A DNA stretch of 19,047 nucleotides from Deltaproteobacteria bacterium (GCA_021799555.1 JAJZAG010000029.1:1-19047); one strand, 5' to 3'. Numbered from the stretch's first letter, positions 1 to 8,235 are shown. The notes: generated by a model not told the origin, from the letters alone. Program-made: numbers and translations.

Positions 1-711
1 GGAGGCGCGACGATGAAGGCGGCGGGACTGCTGCGCGAAAAGATTCTGCGGGTCGCGTCGCTCGCGGCGGAAATTCCCGGCGCCGATCTCGAACTCCGCG
101 GCGGCGCGATTTTCCGCAAATCGAGCGGCACCGCCGTGATGACATTGGCCGAACTCGCGCGGCGCGCCTACCTGCCGCCCGGCGGACATTTCGCGGGCGA
201 AGAGCCGGGCCTCGAAGTCGCCGCCACCTATGAACCCCCGCTGATGACGCACGCGAACTCGACGCACGTCGCCGCGGTCGAAGTCGATATCGAAACCGGG
301 CGGGTAACGCTCGACCGGTATATCGTCGCCGAGGATTGCGGGACGATGATCAATCCGATGGTCGTCGATGGCCAGATACAGGGCGGCGTCGCGCAGGGAA
401 TTGGCAGCGCGATGCTCGAACAGATCGTTTATGACGGCGACGGCCAGATCCTGACCGGCACGTTGATGGACTACCTCGCGCCGACGGCGCGCGACGTCCC
501 AGCGGTCGAGATCGCGCATCTCGAATCGCCGTCGCCGTATACGCTCGGCGGTATCAAGGGGATGGGCGAAGGCGGCGCGATCGCGCCACCAGGCGCGATC
601 GCCAACGCCGTCGCCGACGCGCTGGCGCCGATGGGCGCGCGCGTCAATGAAATTCCGCTGACACCCGAGCGCGTGGCCGCAATGGCGGCGGCGTGCCCGA
701 AGGGCAAATAG
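1..711 (+). CDS. Molybdopterin-dependent hydroxylase large subunit (xanthine dehydrogenase/CoxL family), C-terminal fragment
   Basis: The reading frame is open to the first base of the window, so the start lies upstream; the in-frame ATG at 13 is internal. The visible 236 residues match the end of the molybdopterin-binding large subunit of the xanthine oxidase/CO dehydrogenase superfamily. These enzymes hydroxylate carbon centres of N-heterocycles, aldehydes or related substrates with water as oxygen donor. Family landmarks are the AEDCGTMINPM stretch (about visible residues 110-120), the GQIQGGVAQGIG loop (about 124-135) and the KGMGEGG motif. The Glu of that motif (about visible residue 190) is the conserved catalytic base of the family. 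The small FeS and FAD subunits are not in view and would be expected upstream. Substrate cannot be read from this fragment. A 33 bp gap separates it from the SnoaL-like gene, so co-transcription is likely. Confidence 0.9.
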   Translation, partial: GGATMKAAGLLREKILRVASLAAEIPGADLELRGGAIFRKSSGTAVMTLAELARRAYLPPGGHFAGEEPGLEVAATYEPPLMTHANSTHVAAVEVDIETGRVTLDRYIVAEDCGTMINPMVVDGQIQGGVAQGIGSAMLEQIVYDGDGQILTGTLMDYLAPTARDVPAVEIAHLESPSPYTLGGIKGMGEGGAIAPPGAIANAVADALAPMGARVNEIPLTPERVAAMAAACPKGK

Positions 712-744
712 CAATCAGACCCGCGCCGCGGGACAGGAGATAAT

Positions 745-1245
745 ATGATGACGATGCCAGGGTTTGAGGGCTCGGATGCCGACCGCAAGGAAATCATCAG
801 GTTGCACAATCAGTGGATGCGCGCGAACGCGCATTTCGATATCGCGAGCGCGGTCGGGGTTTTCGTCGGCGGCGACGGCTTTCACGGCTTCAATCTCAAT
901 GGACACACATACGGCAAGCGTGACGAGTGGGTGAAGCTGTGGACCTTCCTCAAGAGCGTCATGGATATCGGCGACGTGCGCGGCGAGAAGGATCTGCGCG
1001 TAAATCTCCGCGGCGATATGGCGTGGCTATCGTTCGAAGCGGAAATCGTAGCGAATGCGATGCGCGACGCCGCGACCGCCGCCTCGGGGATAGCGCTCCC
1101 GGCCGATCCGGTCGTGATGCGGTTTCGCGGCAGCGAAGTGTACGTCCGTCAGGACGAAACCGGCGCGAGAGCCTGGAAAATGTGGCACTGCCATTATTCA
1201 CCGTGCGCGCCCGCGGGCGAACCCCGTCCTGCGTTCGGCGACTGA
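745..1245 (+). CDS. SnoaL/NTF2-like domain protein
   Basis: This is a 166-residue protein whose length and pattern fit the SnoaL/NTF2-like alpha+beta barrel. It has an N-terminal helix with RLHNQWMRANAHFD, a GHTYGKRDEWVKLW helix and alternating strands ending in WKMWHCHYSPC. Members include ketosteroid isomerase-like enzymes, polyketide cyclases and many proteins of unknown role, so no reaction is assigned. No signal peptide is seen, so it is probably cytoplasmic. A Shine-Dalgarno AGGAGA at 735-740 lies 4 bases before the ATG at 745 and 7 before a second ATG at 748. The second is better spaced, so the true start may be one codon later. It sits between the Mo-hydroxylase and the LLM oxidoreductase in one strand-consistent run. 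It could be an isomerase or hydratase step in the same pathway. Confidence 0.75.
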   Translation: MMTMPGFEGSDADRKEIIRLHNQWMRANAHFDIASAVGVFVGGDGFHGFNLNGHTYGKRDEWVKLWTFLKSVMDIGDVRGEKDLRVNLRGDMAWLSFEAEIVANAMRDAATAASGIALPADPVVMRFRGSEVYVRQDETGARAWKMWHCHYSPCAPAGEPRPAFGD

Positions 1246-1254
1246 GGCGTCACA

Positions 1255-2268
1255 ATGGCAAAAGCCAGAGAGTTCGGTGTCGGCTTCGAAAATTTGCAAG
1301 CGCGTGAATCGATCCGAATCGCGCAGCTCGCGGAGGCGCTCGGCTTCGGAACATGGTGGGTGCCCGAAGATTATTTCTATCGCGGCGCGTTCAGCATGGC
1401 TGCTGCGGCGGCGCAGGCAACCTCGCGAATCAAACTTGGAATCGGAGTTCTGAATCCATTCACACGGCATCCCGCGATGACGGCGATGGAGTTCGGCGCG
1501 CTCGACGAGATCGCGGCCGGGCGCGCGATCCTGGGCCTCGGTGCCGGGCTGCGCGACTGGATCGAAGGCCGCCTGCGGATTTCGTACGCACGGCCGATGG
1601 TGGCGATGCGCGAGACGGTGGACATCGTCCGCGCCATGTTCCGAGGCGAAACGGTCTCGTATCAGGGTCGGGTGTTCAATACCGACGCGGTGAAATTCAA
1701 TTTCACGCCGCCGCGCGCCGAGATTCCGATCCATCTCGGCGTGCTCGGGCCGAAGAACCTCGAACTCGCGGGCGAGACCGCCGACGGCGTGCTGCTGAGC
1801 GTGATGACCTCGCGTGAGTATCTCGAGTTCGCGGTTCGCCACATCCGGCGCGGCATGGAAAGGGCTGGCCGAACACGGGCGGAGTTTCAGATCGGCGGCT
1901 ACCAGATTCTGTCGATCTCGGAGAACGAGCGGGAGGCGCGCGAGCGCGTCAAGCCGCTGCTGGCTATGCTGATCGGGCTGATGGCGCCACAGCCCGAAGT
2001 GCCGATTCTGTCGGCCGCCGGACTCGCACCTGAAACGATCCGCGCGTTCGGCGCTAGCCTTGCCCGAGGCGAGGTGCCGATCGCGATGGTCACCGACTGG
2101 ATGATCGATACGTTTACGATCGCGGGAAGCCCATCGCGATGCCGCGAGAATCTGGCGCGGCTGTTGGACGCGGGGCTCGATTCGCCGGTGTTTTTCGAAT
2201 TACCGGGAGTTTCGGCCGAGGAGCTGCTGCGCGATATCCACGTGCATCTGATGCCGCATTTTTTGTAG
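1255..2268 (+). CDS. LLM-class flavin/F420-dependent oxidoreductase
   Basis: The 337-residue product has the hallmarks of the bacterial luciferase-like superfamily (TIM barrel binding FMN or coenzyme F420). These are an N-terminal barrel start with the FGTWWVPEDYF segment (about 31-41), GVLNPFTRHP (about 64-73) and LDEIAAGRAILGLGAG (about 83-98). The C-terminal IAGSPSRCRENLARLLDAG (about 289-307) is the usual family ending. The NP(F/Y)TRHP form is typical of the methylene-tetrahydromethanopterin reductase-like, often F420-dependent, branch. The cofactor is therefore an inference. The start ATG is preceded by GAGG at 1244-1247, overlapping the stop of the upstream gene, which implies translational coupling. 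Position between a Mo-hydroxylase and an amidase suggests a redox or ring-opening step in a catabolic route. No substrate can be named. Confidence 0.88.
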   Translation: MAKAREFGVGFENLQARESIRIAQLAEALGFGTWWVPEDYFYRGAFSMAAAAAQATSRIKLGIGVLNPFTRHPAMTAMEFGALDEIAAGRAILGLGAGLRDWIEGRLRISYARPMVAMRETVDIVRAMFRGETVSYQGRVFNTDAVKFNFTPPRAEIPIHLGVLGPKNLELAGETADGVLLSVMTSREYLEFAVRHIRRGMERAGRTRAEFQIGGYQILSISENEREARERVKPLLAMLIGLMAPQPEVPILSAAGLAPETIRAFGASLARGEVPIAMVTDWMIDTFTIAGSPSRCRENLARLLDAGLDSPVFFELPGVSAEELLRDIHVHLMPHFL

Positions 2269-2295
2269 AACATTGGCGGGAGCATCGCGACGCTT

Positions 2296-3795
2296 ATGGC
2301 AATCAAACCACCGGCTGAAGATGAACTCAGGGAGCTCGCGCGGGCGCATCAGATTGATCTCTCTGCCGCCGAGGCGCGCACGCTCGGCAACGCGATCGCG
2401 GCGCAACTCGCGGGCTTCGAGCGAATCATGGCAAGCGCGCCGCCGCGCCAGGCCTCGGCGGCGCGATACCTTAAGCGCAATCCGGGCGAGCGCGCCGACC
2501 GCGCCGCCGATCCGTTCAATGCGATCGTCCGGCGATGCAGCGTCGCGGGCGCCGCTTCCGGCAAGCTCGCCGGCAAACGAATCGGGGTCAAGGACAGCGT
2601 GTGCGTCGCGGGAATTCCGGCCAGCGGCGGCTCGCATGTGCTGCAAGGTTACACGCCCGATTGCGACGCGACGATCGTTACGCGGATGCTCGACGCGGGC
2701 GCCGAAATTGTCGCGACCCTCAATATGGACGACTTCGCGCTCTCCGGTGACGGCCGCACCAGCGCCTATGGACCAACGCTGAATCCGCACAATCCCGGCT
2801 ATTGCTCGGGCGGCTCCTCGGCCGGATCGGGGGCGGCGCTGTACTATGATTGGGTTGATATAACGATCGGCACCGATCAGGGCGGATCGATCCGCATTCC
2901 GGCGTCGTGGTGCGGCGTGGTCGGAATCAAGCCGACTTACGGTCTGGTCCCGTACACCGGCGTCATGAGCATCGATCCGTCGCTCGATCACGTTGGGCCG
3001 ATGGCGCGCACGGTGCGCGAGGTGGCGCTCGCGCTCGAAGTGATCGCGGGGCGCGACCCGCTCGACTATCGTCAACTGCGCGACGTGATTGTTCCGTCGT
3101 ACTCGGCGACACTGGACCGCGGCGTGAAAGGAAAGCGGCTCGGTCTCCTGCGCGAAGGCTTTATGCAGCCGGGCGCGGAGTCCGACGTGAACGCCGCGGT
3201 GCGCGCCGCGGCGGCTCGGCTGGAGAAATTAGGCGCAACAGTCACGGAACTCTCGGTGCCGGCGCATATCGAGGCGGGCGATCTGCTCTACGCGATTATT
3301 CCGCAGGGAATGATGCATCTGATGCGGACGGGCCTGGTGAGCGCGCATCACGGCGGATTCTATGACGCATCACTCGCGGCGTATTTCGGCGCGCATTACG
3401 CCGAGCGCGCGAACCGGGAAGCCTCGACAGTCAAATTCATGGCGGTGCTCGGCGAGTTCGCGGCGCGCCATTTCCACGGCCATCTTTACGCGCGCGCGCA
3501 AAACGCCCGCGCACAGTTGGGCGCCGCCTACGACGCCGCGCTCGCCGGATGCGACGCGCTCGTGATGCCGACGACGCCGATGAAGGCATATCGCCAGGAC
3601 GCGCAGGCGCCGTACTCGATGGTCACCAACACGGCGCCATTCGACTTAACCGGCCATCCGGGCCTGAGCGTGCCATGCGCGATGTCGAGCGGACTGCCGG
3701 TGGGGATGATGCTTATCGGGCGGCGTTTCGAAGATGCGACGCTGCTCGAGATTGCTTACGCGCTCGAGCAGAGCGGTGATTGGCGAACAGCCTGA
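2296..3795 (+). CDS. Amidase-signature family amidohydrolase
   Basis: This 499-residue protein belongs to the amidase signature family, which hydrolyses carboxamides through a Ser-cisSer-Lys triad. The triad is visible as Lys99 (in GVKDSV), Ser174 (in SGGSSAGS) and Ser198 (in GTDQGGSIR). The spacings of 75 and 24 residues match those of fatty acid amide hydrolase (Lys142, Ser217, Ser241). An N-terminal helical segment of about 80 residues precedes the catalytic core, as in the Rhodococcus-type enantioselective amidases. It is a stand-alone amidase rather than GatA, because no gatB or gatC accompanies it. A GGGAG at 2278-2282 is 13 bases from the ATG, so the ribosome site is weak. It closes the plus-strand operon and could release ammonia or an amine from an amide made by the upstream oxidoreductases. 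Confidence 0.93.
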   Translation: MAIKPPAEDELRELARAHQIDLSAAEARTLGNAIAAQLAGFERIMASAPPRQASAARYLKRNPGERADRAADPFNAIVRRCSVAGAASGKLAGKRIGVKDSVCVAGIPASGGSHVLQGYTPDCDATIVTRMLDAGAEIVATLNMDDFALSGDGRTSAYGPTLNPHNPGYCSGGSSAGSGAALYYDWVDITIGTDQGGSIRIPASWCGVVGIKPTYGLVPYTGVMSIDPSLDHVGPMARTVREVALALEVIAGRDPLDYRQLRDVIVPSYSATLDRGVKGKRLGLLREGFMQPGAESDVNAAVRAAAARLEKLGATVTELSVPAHIEAGDLLYAIIPQGMMHLMRTGLVSAHHGGFYDASLAAYFGAHYAERANREASTVKFMAVLGEFAARHFHGHLYARAQNARAQLGAAYDAALAGCDALVMPTTPMKAYRQDAQAPYSMVTNTAPFDLTGHPGLSVPCAMSSGLPVGMMLIGRRFEDATLLEIAYALEQSGDWRTA

Positions 3796-3807
3796 GCGTG
3801 CTCAGGC
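3790..3807. terminator. Hairpin across two convergent stop codons
   Basis: An 8-bp perfect inverted repeat, GCCTGAGC-GT-GCTCAGGC, spans the 6 bp gap between the amidase and the M20 peptidase. In folded form the loop would open to about four bases. The TGA stop of the plus-strand gene (3793-3795) pairs with the complement of the minus-strand TGA (3802-3804). There is no U-tract on either side, so a classical intrinsic terminator is not demonstrated. A bidirectional attenuator or terminator is the likeliest role. Confidence 0.5.
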
Positions 3808-4989
3808 GCGGCAGCACATCGTTTCGATCACGCGCCGCACGATCCCGGGACCGCGCTCGAAGTAGTCGCGCCGGATGCACTCGTTGGGTTGATGCGCCTG
3901 ATCCATCTCGCCCGGTCCGCAGATCAGCGACACGATGCCCGACTGCGCGAACCATCCGCCGTCGGTTCCGAACAGCACGCCGCCGGAATCATTCGCACCG
4001 GTCGCTTCGAACAGTGCGCGCTCGAGCGGCGTCGCGCGCGGCGAGTTGAGCGGCGGGACAACCATCGGCGGGCGTAGCTCGATAACCGCTTCGGCGGTGC
4101 GCGAGGCGAAATCGTGCAGATCGAGTGCGCGAACGCGGCGCGCGGCTTCGCGGTAGAGTTCGAGCGGGTCGGCGTCAGGGAGCGAGCGGTAGCTGATTCG
4201 CAGCACGCATTCCTCGGCGATCATGTTTAGCGCGATTCCGCCCGCGATCGTGCCGAAATTGAGCACGTCGTACGGAGCGTCGGGAAAGATCGCGCGAAAC
4301 TCCGGACGCGGATTCGCGCGGCGTTCTTCCTGGATTGCGCCGATCGCGGCGATCACGCGGCCCATTACGGCAATTGCGTTGACACCCGCCGCCGGCGCTC
4401 CGCTATGCCCGCCACGCCCGCGCACGGCAATGTCGAACAGAACGATGCTCTTGTGCGCGTGGCTGACTGCCCACGACGTCGGCTCGCCGATCCATGCCAT
4501 ACGCGGCACCGGGGTCTCGCCCAAAATCCGGCGCAGCGCGGGACCGACCTTCTCGGCACCAAGGCATCCGACTTCCTCGCTCGCGGTGAATACAAAGACG
4601 AGCGGACGCGCGAGGCGCCCAAGGTCGAATTCGCGCATCGCTTCGAGGCACTGCGCGATAAATCCCTTCATGTCGGTCGTGCCGCGGCCGTAGATGCGAT
4701 CGCCCGCGACTTCGAGCGCGAGCGCGCCGCGCGTCCATCCGGGCTGCCCCTCGAACGGGACGGTATCGACGTGCCCGGAGATGATTAAGCCGTCGCCGCG
4801 CGCAGGCCCCGCCCACGCGACGAGATTCGCCTGCGCGACGCCGCCGAGTTCGGCCGGCTGGATCGCGGTTGAAAATTTACGTGCGCGCAATTCCGCCGCC
4901 AGATATTCGATCGCCGCGATATCGCTATGCGCGCTGACCGTATCAAAGGCGATCAACCGCCGTGCCGCGTCGTAAAGATAATCGGTCAT
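3802..4989 (-). CDS. M20-family metallopeptidase/deacylase (acetylornithine deacetylase-like)
   Basis: The 395-residue product is a co-catalytic dinuclear zinc amidohydrolase of the M20/ArgE type, which removes acyl groups from N-acyl amino acids. Visible metal and catalytic positions are His73 and Asp75 (SGHVDTVP), bridging Asp106 (GRGTTDMKG), Glu138/Glu139 (ASEEVG), Glu169 (GEPT) and His366 (DQAHQPNE). The dimerisation-domain motif GHSGAP begins near residue 194. Length is normal for ArgE. No arginine-biosynthesis genes are nearby, so deacylation of another N-acyl amino acid or a dipeptide is equally possible. The ATG is preceded by GAGG with about 8-9 bases spacing. It lies 47 bp downstream of a TetR gene on the same strand, and the two may be co-transcribed and autoregulated. 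Confidence 0.9.
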   Translation of the reverse strand: MTDYLYDAARRLIAFDTVSAHSDIAAIEYLAAELRARKFSTAIQPAELGGVAQANLVAWAGPARGDGLIISGHVDTVPFEGQPGWTRGALALEVAGDRIYGRGTTDMKGFIAQCLEAMREFDLGRLARPLVFVFTASEEVGCLGAEKVGPALRRILGETPVPRMAWIGEPTSWAVSHAHKSIVLFDIAVRGRGGHSGAPAAGVNAIAVMGRVIAAIGAIQEERRANPRPEFRAIFPDAPYDVLNFGTIAGGIALNMIAEECVLRISYRSLPDADPLELYREAARRVRALDLHDFASRTAEAVIELRPPMVVPPLNSPRATPLERALFEATGANDSGGVLFGTDGGWFAQSGIVSLICGPGEMDQAHQPNECIRRDYFERGPGIVRRVIETMCCRA

Positions 4990-5017
4990 CGGGATGGCCC
5001 TCGCGCCGGTGCGCTAT

Positions 5018-5031
5018 TGGCGCGATCGCCA
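5018..5031. repeat. Short inverted repeat between TetR gene and M20 gene
   Basis: TGGCG-CGAT-CGCCA has two exact 5-bp arms around a 4-base centre, in the 47 bp between the TetR stop and the M20 start. It might be an operator half-site pair or a chance GC-rich dyad. Such short arms are common in this base composition, so support is weak. Confidence 0.2.
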
Positions 5032-5036
5032 GTGTA

Positions 5037-5720
5037 TCACGCGGAAACCGTGCGAGTCCCGTACAGCACCCGCATCCAGATCGTGACCAGCGTTTCGAGC
5101 AGGATTTGGGAGTCGGTTTTGGGATCGCGTTCGAGCTTGTCGCTCAAATACCGCTCGCCCATCAGGATAAGTGCGCGCGAAACCTCGGCGGCGTCGAGTG
5201 GCGCGGTGCGCCCGGCGCTGATCTCGGTCCGGATGCGCCGCGCGGTCGATTCCGTCATCCGCTCGAGGAACAGATTGTAGGCGCGCGCGACCTTGGCGTC
5301 CTGCACGGCGGCGTCCGACAGCGCACGCATGAGATGGCGATGCTTCCGGTAGACGCCGATCAAGCCCTCAAACCCGCGCTCGAGATCTTCGGCCGGGTCG
5401 CCCACGCTGCTGAACCATCGGTCGCTCATCGGAAACATCTCCGCCAGCATCTTCTCGACGAGCTTCATGGCGAGGTCGTAGCGATCGCGAAAGTATTCGT
5501 AGAAGGACGGGCGCGAGAGACCGGTGCGCGCCATCAGGTCGTCCACGGTCATCGCGTGAAACGGTTTGCGGCGCAGGAATTTCTCGGCCGCAGTGAGAAT
5601 TTCTGACGCCGCGTCTTCGGGTCTGCGCCGCCTGCGCGCCGGAGTTCGCGGCTTGGCTGCCAGGATGCGTGGCGAATTACGGCCGGCAGCGGAGTTTTTG
5701 CGATCGCGGGGTTTTGGCAA
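5037..5720 (-). CDS. TetR-family transcriptional regulator
   Basis: This 227-residue protein has the TetR DNA-binding domain near residues 37-85. The helix-turn-helix is MTVDDLMARTGLSRPSFYEY (57-76), followed by the typical F(R/K)DRYDL helix. The remaining all-helical C-terminal domain would bind an inducer and dimerise. The N-terminal 33 residues are an unusual Arg/Lys/Pro-rich basic arm before the first helix. The reading frame opens with TTG at 5720 with no convincing ribosome site, and no ATG or GTG occurs before the HTH, so the start is uncertain. It is followed on the same strand by the M20 hydrolase and is divergent from ppk1. It may control itself, the M20 gene or ppk1. The ligand is unknown. 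Confidence 0.87.
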   Translation of the reverse strand: MPKPRDRKNSAAGRNSPRILAAKPRTPARRRRRPEDAASEILTAAEKFLRRKPFHAMTVDDLMARTGLSRPSFYEYFRDRYDLAMKLVEKMLAEMFPMSDRWFSSVGDPAEDLERGFEGLIGVYRKHRHLMRALSDAAVQDAKVARAYNLFLERMTESTARRIRTEISAGRTAPLDAAEVSRALILMGERYLSDKLERDPKTDSQILLETLVTIWMRVLYGTRTVSA

Positions 5721-5933
5721 TCGAGGAGTCGCCGTCGAGCCGCGCGCACCTGGCGTGCCGGTCCGGCTCTGAGATTTTGAAACGGTCTATTCTTTACAAG
5801 ATCGCATAGCCGATAACAACGTGCTAATTCGAGCATCCTGCGGCACCGAAAAATGTCAGCGGTGGGCTAAATTCGGGATGTCGCGTCAGGCACATTCGGC
5901 GCGATAGGATAGTGGGGAGGGGTGAAGCGTTAC
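5721..5933. promoter_or_regulatory. Divergent intergenic region between TetR gene and ppk1
   Basis: About 210 bp separate the divergent TetR and ppk1 starts. It is AT-richer than its surroundings around 5775-5880 and must hold the promoters of both genes. On the minus strand a TTGTTA hexamer followed after 17 bases by TAAAGA is a poor but possible sigma-70 promoter for the TetR gene. A TGCT-N6-AGCA dyad occurs at 5822-5835. I see no convincing long palindrome that would mark a TetR operator, and no stable RNA. Confidence 0.4.
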
Positions 5934-8213
5934 ATGGCGAATCAGCCCGCGATTGTTGAAAACGAATCGTCCGGAAGCGGCACTACCGCACCAGCGGAGG
6001 ACGCCGGCGCCAAACCGCCCATTCGGAGCGGAAGGGAGTCAGCGGACGGTGCGATGCCGGCAGCCGGCGACACGTCAGCGGTCACGACTCTGAAAGCGGA
6101 CTCCGATCTGAGCGCGCCGGAGCTGTTCCTCAATCGCGAGCTGACGTGGCTCGCATTTAACCGGCGGGTGTTCGAGCAGGCGCTCGACGAGCGCAATCCG
6201 CTGCTCGAGCGCGTCAAGTTTCTCGCGATTACGGCATCGAACCTTGACGAGTTTTTCATGAAGCGGATCGGCGGCCTTAAGCAACAGGTCGTGGCCGGAT
6301 TGCACGAGCTTACGGTGGACGGGCGCACGCCGCAGCAACAGATCGTGGAGTGCCTGGCGCAGGCGCGCGAGTCGGATCTGCAGCAGCGCGCGCTATTGCC
6401 GGCGCTGGTGGCGAAGCTGCGCGAATACGATATTCACGTCCTCGCATGGGAGCAGCTCAAGCCTGAGGAACAAAACGCGCTGCGCGACGCCTATTACCAC
6501 AATATTTTTCCGCTGATGACGCCGCTTGCGATGGATCCGGCGCATCCGTTCCCGTTCGTATCGAACCTTTCGCTGAACCTGCTGGTGACGCTGCGCGCGG
6601 CGGACGACACCGACACCTCGATGGCGCGGCTGAAAGTGCCGATCGGCGCGGGGATTCCCCGCTTCATGCGCGTGGACGGCAGTTATCGGTTTGTGCTGCT
6701 CGAAGACGTGATCGCGCACACGCTTGACCTGCTGTTCCCGTCGATGACGATCGAAGCGTGCGAATTCTTTCGCGTCACCCGCAACGCCAACACCGAGCGC
6801 GACGAAGACGAAGCCGACGACCTGCTCGAGCTGATCGAATCCGAACTGCGCGACCGGCGCTTCGCGCCGATGGTGCGGCTCGAAATCGTAAAGGGCATGA
6901 ACCCGGTGCATCGCGGGATGCTGGCGGCGGAACTCGGGCTCAACGAGCGCGACGACGTGTTCGAGATCGACGGGATGCTGGCGCTGCGTGACCTGATGGA
7001 GCTGACCGCGGTGGATATTCCCGCGCTTCATGATCCTCCCCATCATCCGGTGGATCATCCGCGCTTGACTCCCTCGCGGAGCATCTTTCACGTAATCCGG
7101 GAAGCAGGATCGGTTCTGCTGATGCATCCGTACGAATCGTTTTCGACCTCGGTCGCACGCTTCCTGCGCGAGGCAAGCGTCGATCCGAAGGTGCGCGCGA
7201 TCAAGATGACGCTGTATCGCACCTCGAGCGACTCCGAGATAATCAGCTACCTGTGCGACGCGGCGCGCAACGGCAAGCAAGTCGCCGTGGTGGTCGAGTT
7301 GAAGGCGCGCTTCGACGAAGCGGCCAATATCCAGTTCGCGAGCCGACTCGAAGAATACGGGATCCACGTCACTTACGGTGTGCTGGGGCTGAAGACGCAC
7401 TCGAAGGTGATTCAGGTGGTGCGCCAGGACTACAACGGGCTCAGGCGCTACGCGCATATCGGCACCGGCAACTACCATCCGGGCACGGCGCGGGTCTACG
7501 CGGATCTGGGGCTGCTCACCTGTGACGACACGATCGGCGAAGATCTCACCCAACTCTTTAACTTCCTGACCACCGGCTATCGCGGCGGTCGGACGTTCAA
7601 GAAGATCATTCCGGCGCCGGCATATCTAAAAAAGGCGCTGCTGGAGCGGATTGAGCGCGAGAGCCGGATACATACGCCGGCGTCGCCGGGTCTCATCCAG
7701 ATGAAGATAAACGCGCTCGAGGACGCCGATATCACGCGCGCGCTGTATCGCGCGGCGCGCGCCGGAGTGAGGATCGACTTGATCGTACGCGATACTTGCC
7801 GGCTTCGCCCGGGTATTGCGGGGCTGTCGGAGAGCGTGCGCGTGATCAGTATTGTGGGACGTTTTCTCGAACACGCGCGCGTTTATTATTTTCGCAACGG
7901 CGGCGCCGAAGAGTATCTGATCGGATCGGCCGACTGCATGAAACGCAATCTCGAAAGCCGCGTCGAAGTGGTCGCACCCGTCGAAGATCCGGCCCTGCGC
8001 AAGGAACTGCGCACGCTGCTCGACTTACAGCTCAAGCCGAATCGCGCGGCGTGGGAGATGCGCGCCGACGGAAGCTACACGCGGCTTGGCGGCGACGATC
8101 CCGCGGCCAATTGCCAGCAGGCGCTGATCGATCTGTTCGAAAATCGGAAGAAAGAGGCGTCCAAGACCCGCCGGCGGCGGCGCAGGGGCTTCGCACGGCG
8201 CGTAATCAAATAG
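5934..8213 (+). CDS. ppk1: Polyphosphate kinase 1
   Basis: The product (759 residues from the ATG) is PPK1, which reversibly transfers the ATP gamma-phosphate onto polyphosphate. The core begins near residue 59 with the ELFLNRELTWLAFNRRVFEQ block of the N domain. It continues through a region around residue 475-510 holding the phosphorylated His489 (GLKTHSKV) and the second essential His508 (RYAHIGTGNYHPGTAR). Their 19-residue spacing equals His435/His454 of the E. coli enzyme. The protein is longer than usual because of a 58-residue Ala/Gly/Ser-rich N-terminal extension and a C-terminal tail with six consecutive Arg (about 746-751). A GTG at 5922 is only one base from the GGAGG at 5916-5920, so the ATG at 5934 is preferred. 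No exopolyphosphatase gene is adjacent. It is convergent with the alpha/beta hydrolase. Confidence 0.97.
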   Translation: MANQPAIVENESSGSGTTAPAEDAGAKPPIRSGRESADGAMPAAGDTSAVTTLKADSDLSAPELFLNRELTWLAFNRRVFEQALDERNPLLERVKFLAITASNLDEFFMKRIGGLKQQVVAGLHELTVDGRTPQQQIVECLAQARESDLQQRALLPALVAKLREYDIHVLAWEQLKPEEQNALRDAYYHNIFPLMTPLAMDPAHPFPFVSNLSLNLLVTLRAADDTDTSMARLKVPIGAGIPRFMRVDGSYRFVLLEDVIAHTLDLLFPSMTIEACEFFRVTRNANTERDEDEADDLLELIESELRDRRFAPMVRLEIVKGMNPVHRGMLAAELGLNERDDVFEIDGMLALRDLMELTAVDIPALHDPPHHPVDHPRLTPSRSIFHVIREAGSVLLMHPYESFSTSVARFLREASVDPKVRAIKMTLYRTSSDSEIISYLCDAARNGKQVAVVVELKARFDEAANIQFASRLEEYGIHVTYGVLGLKTHSKVIQVVRQDYNGLRRYAHIGTGNYHPGTARVYADLGLLTCDDTIGEDLTQLFNFLTTGYRGGRTFKKIIPAPAYLKKALLERIERESRIHTPASPGLIQMKINALEDADITRALYRAARAGVRIDLIVRDTCRLRPGIAGLSESVRVISIVGRFLEHARVYYFRNGGAEEYLIGSADCMKRNLESRVEVVAPVEDPALRKELRTLLDLQLKPNRAAWEMRADGSYTRLGGDDPAANCQQALIDLFENRKKEASKTRRRRRRGFARRVIK

Positions 8214-8235
8214 CGATTTCCGTGCGCGCGTTATC

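Noticed and set aside
2200..3075. 291-codon minus-strand frame across the LLM/amidase boundary
   Set aside because: It is antisense to two well-supported genes including the amidase triad. The composition is Arg-rich and no motif is present.
3802..4989. Naming the M20 hydrolase argE
   Set aside because: Metal-site motifs are shared by many M20 deacylases, and there is no arginine-biosynthesis context, so the specific gene name is not supported.
6393..7553. 386-codon open frame on the minus strand inside ppk1
   Set aside because: It is wholly antisense to conserved PPK1 core sequence. Its Arg/His/Val-rich translation has no family features. Long antisense frames are expected at this GC content.
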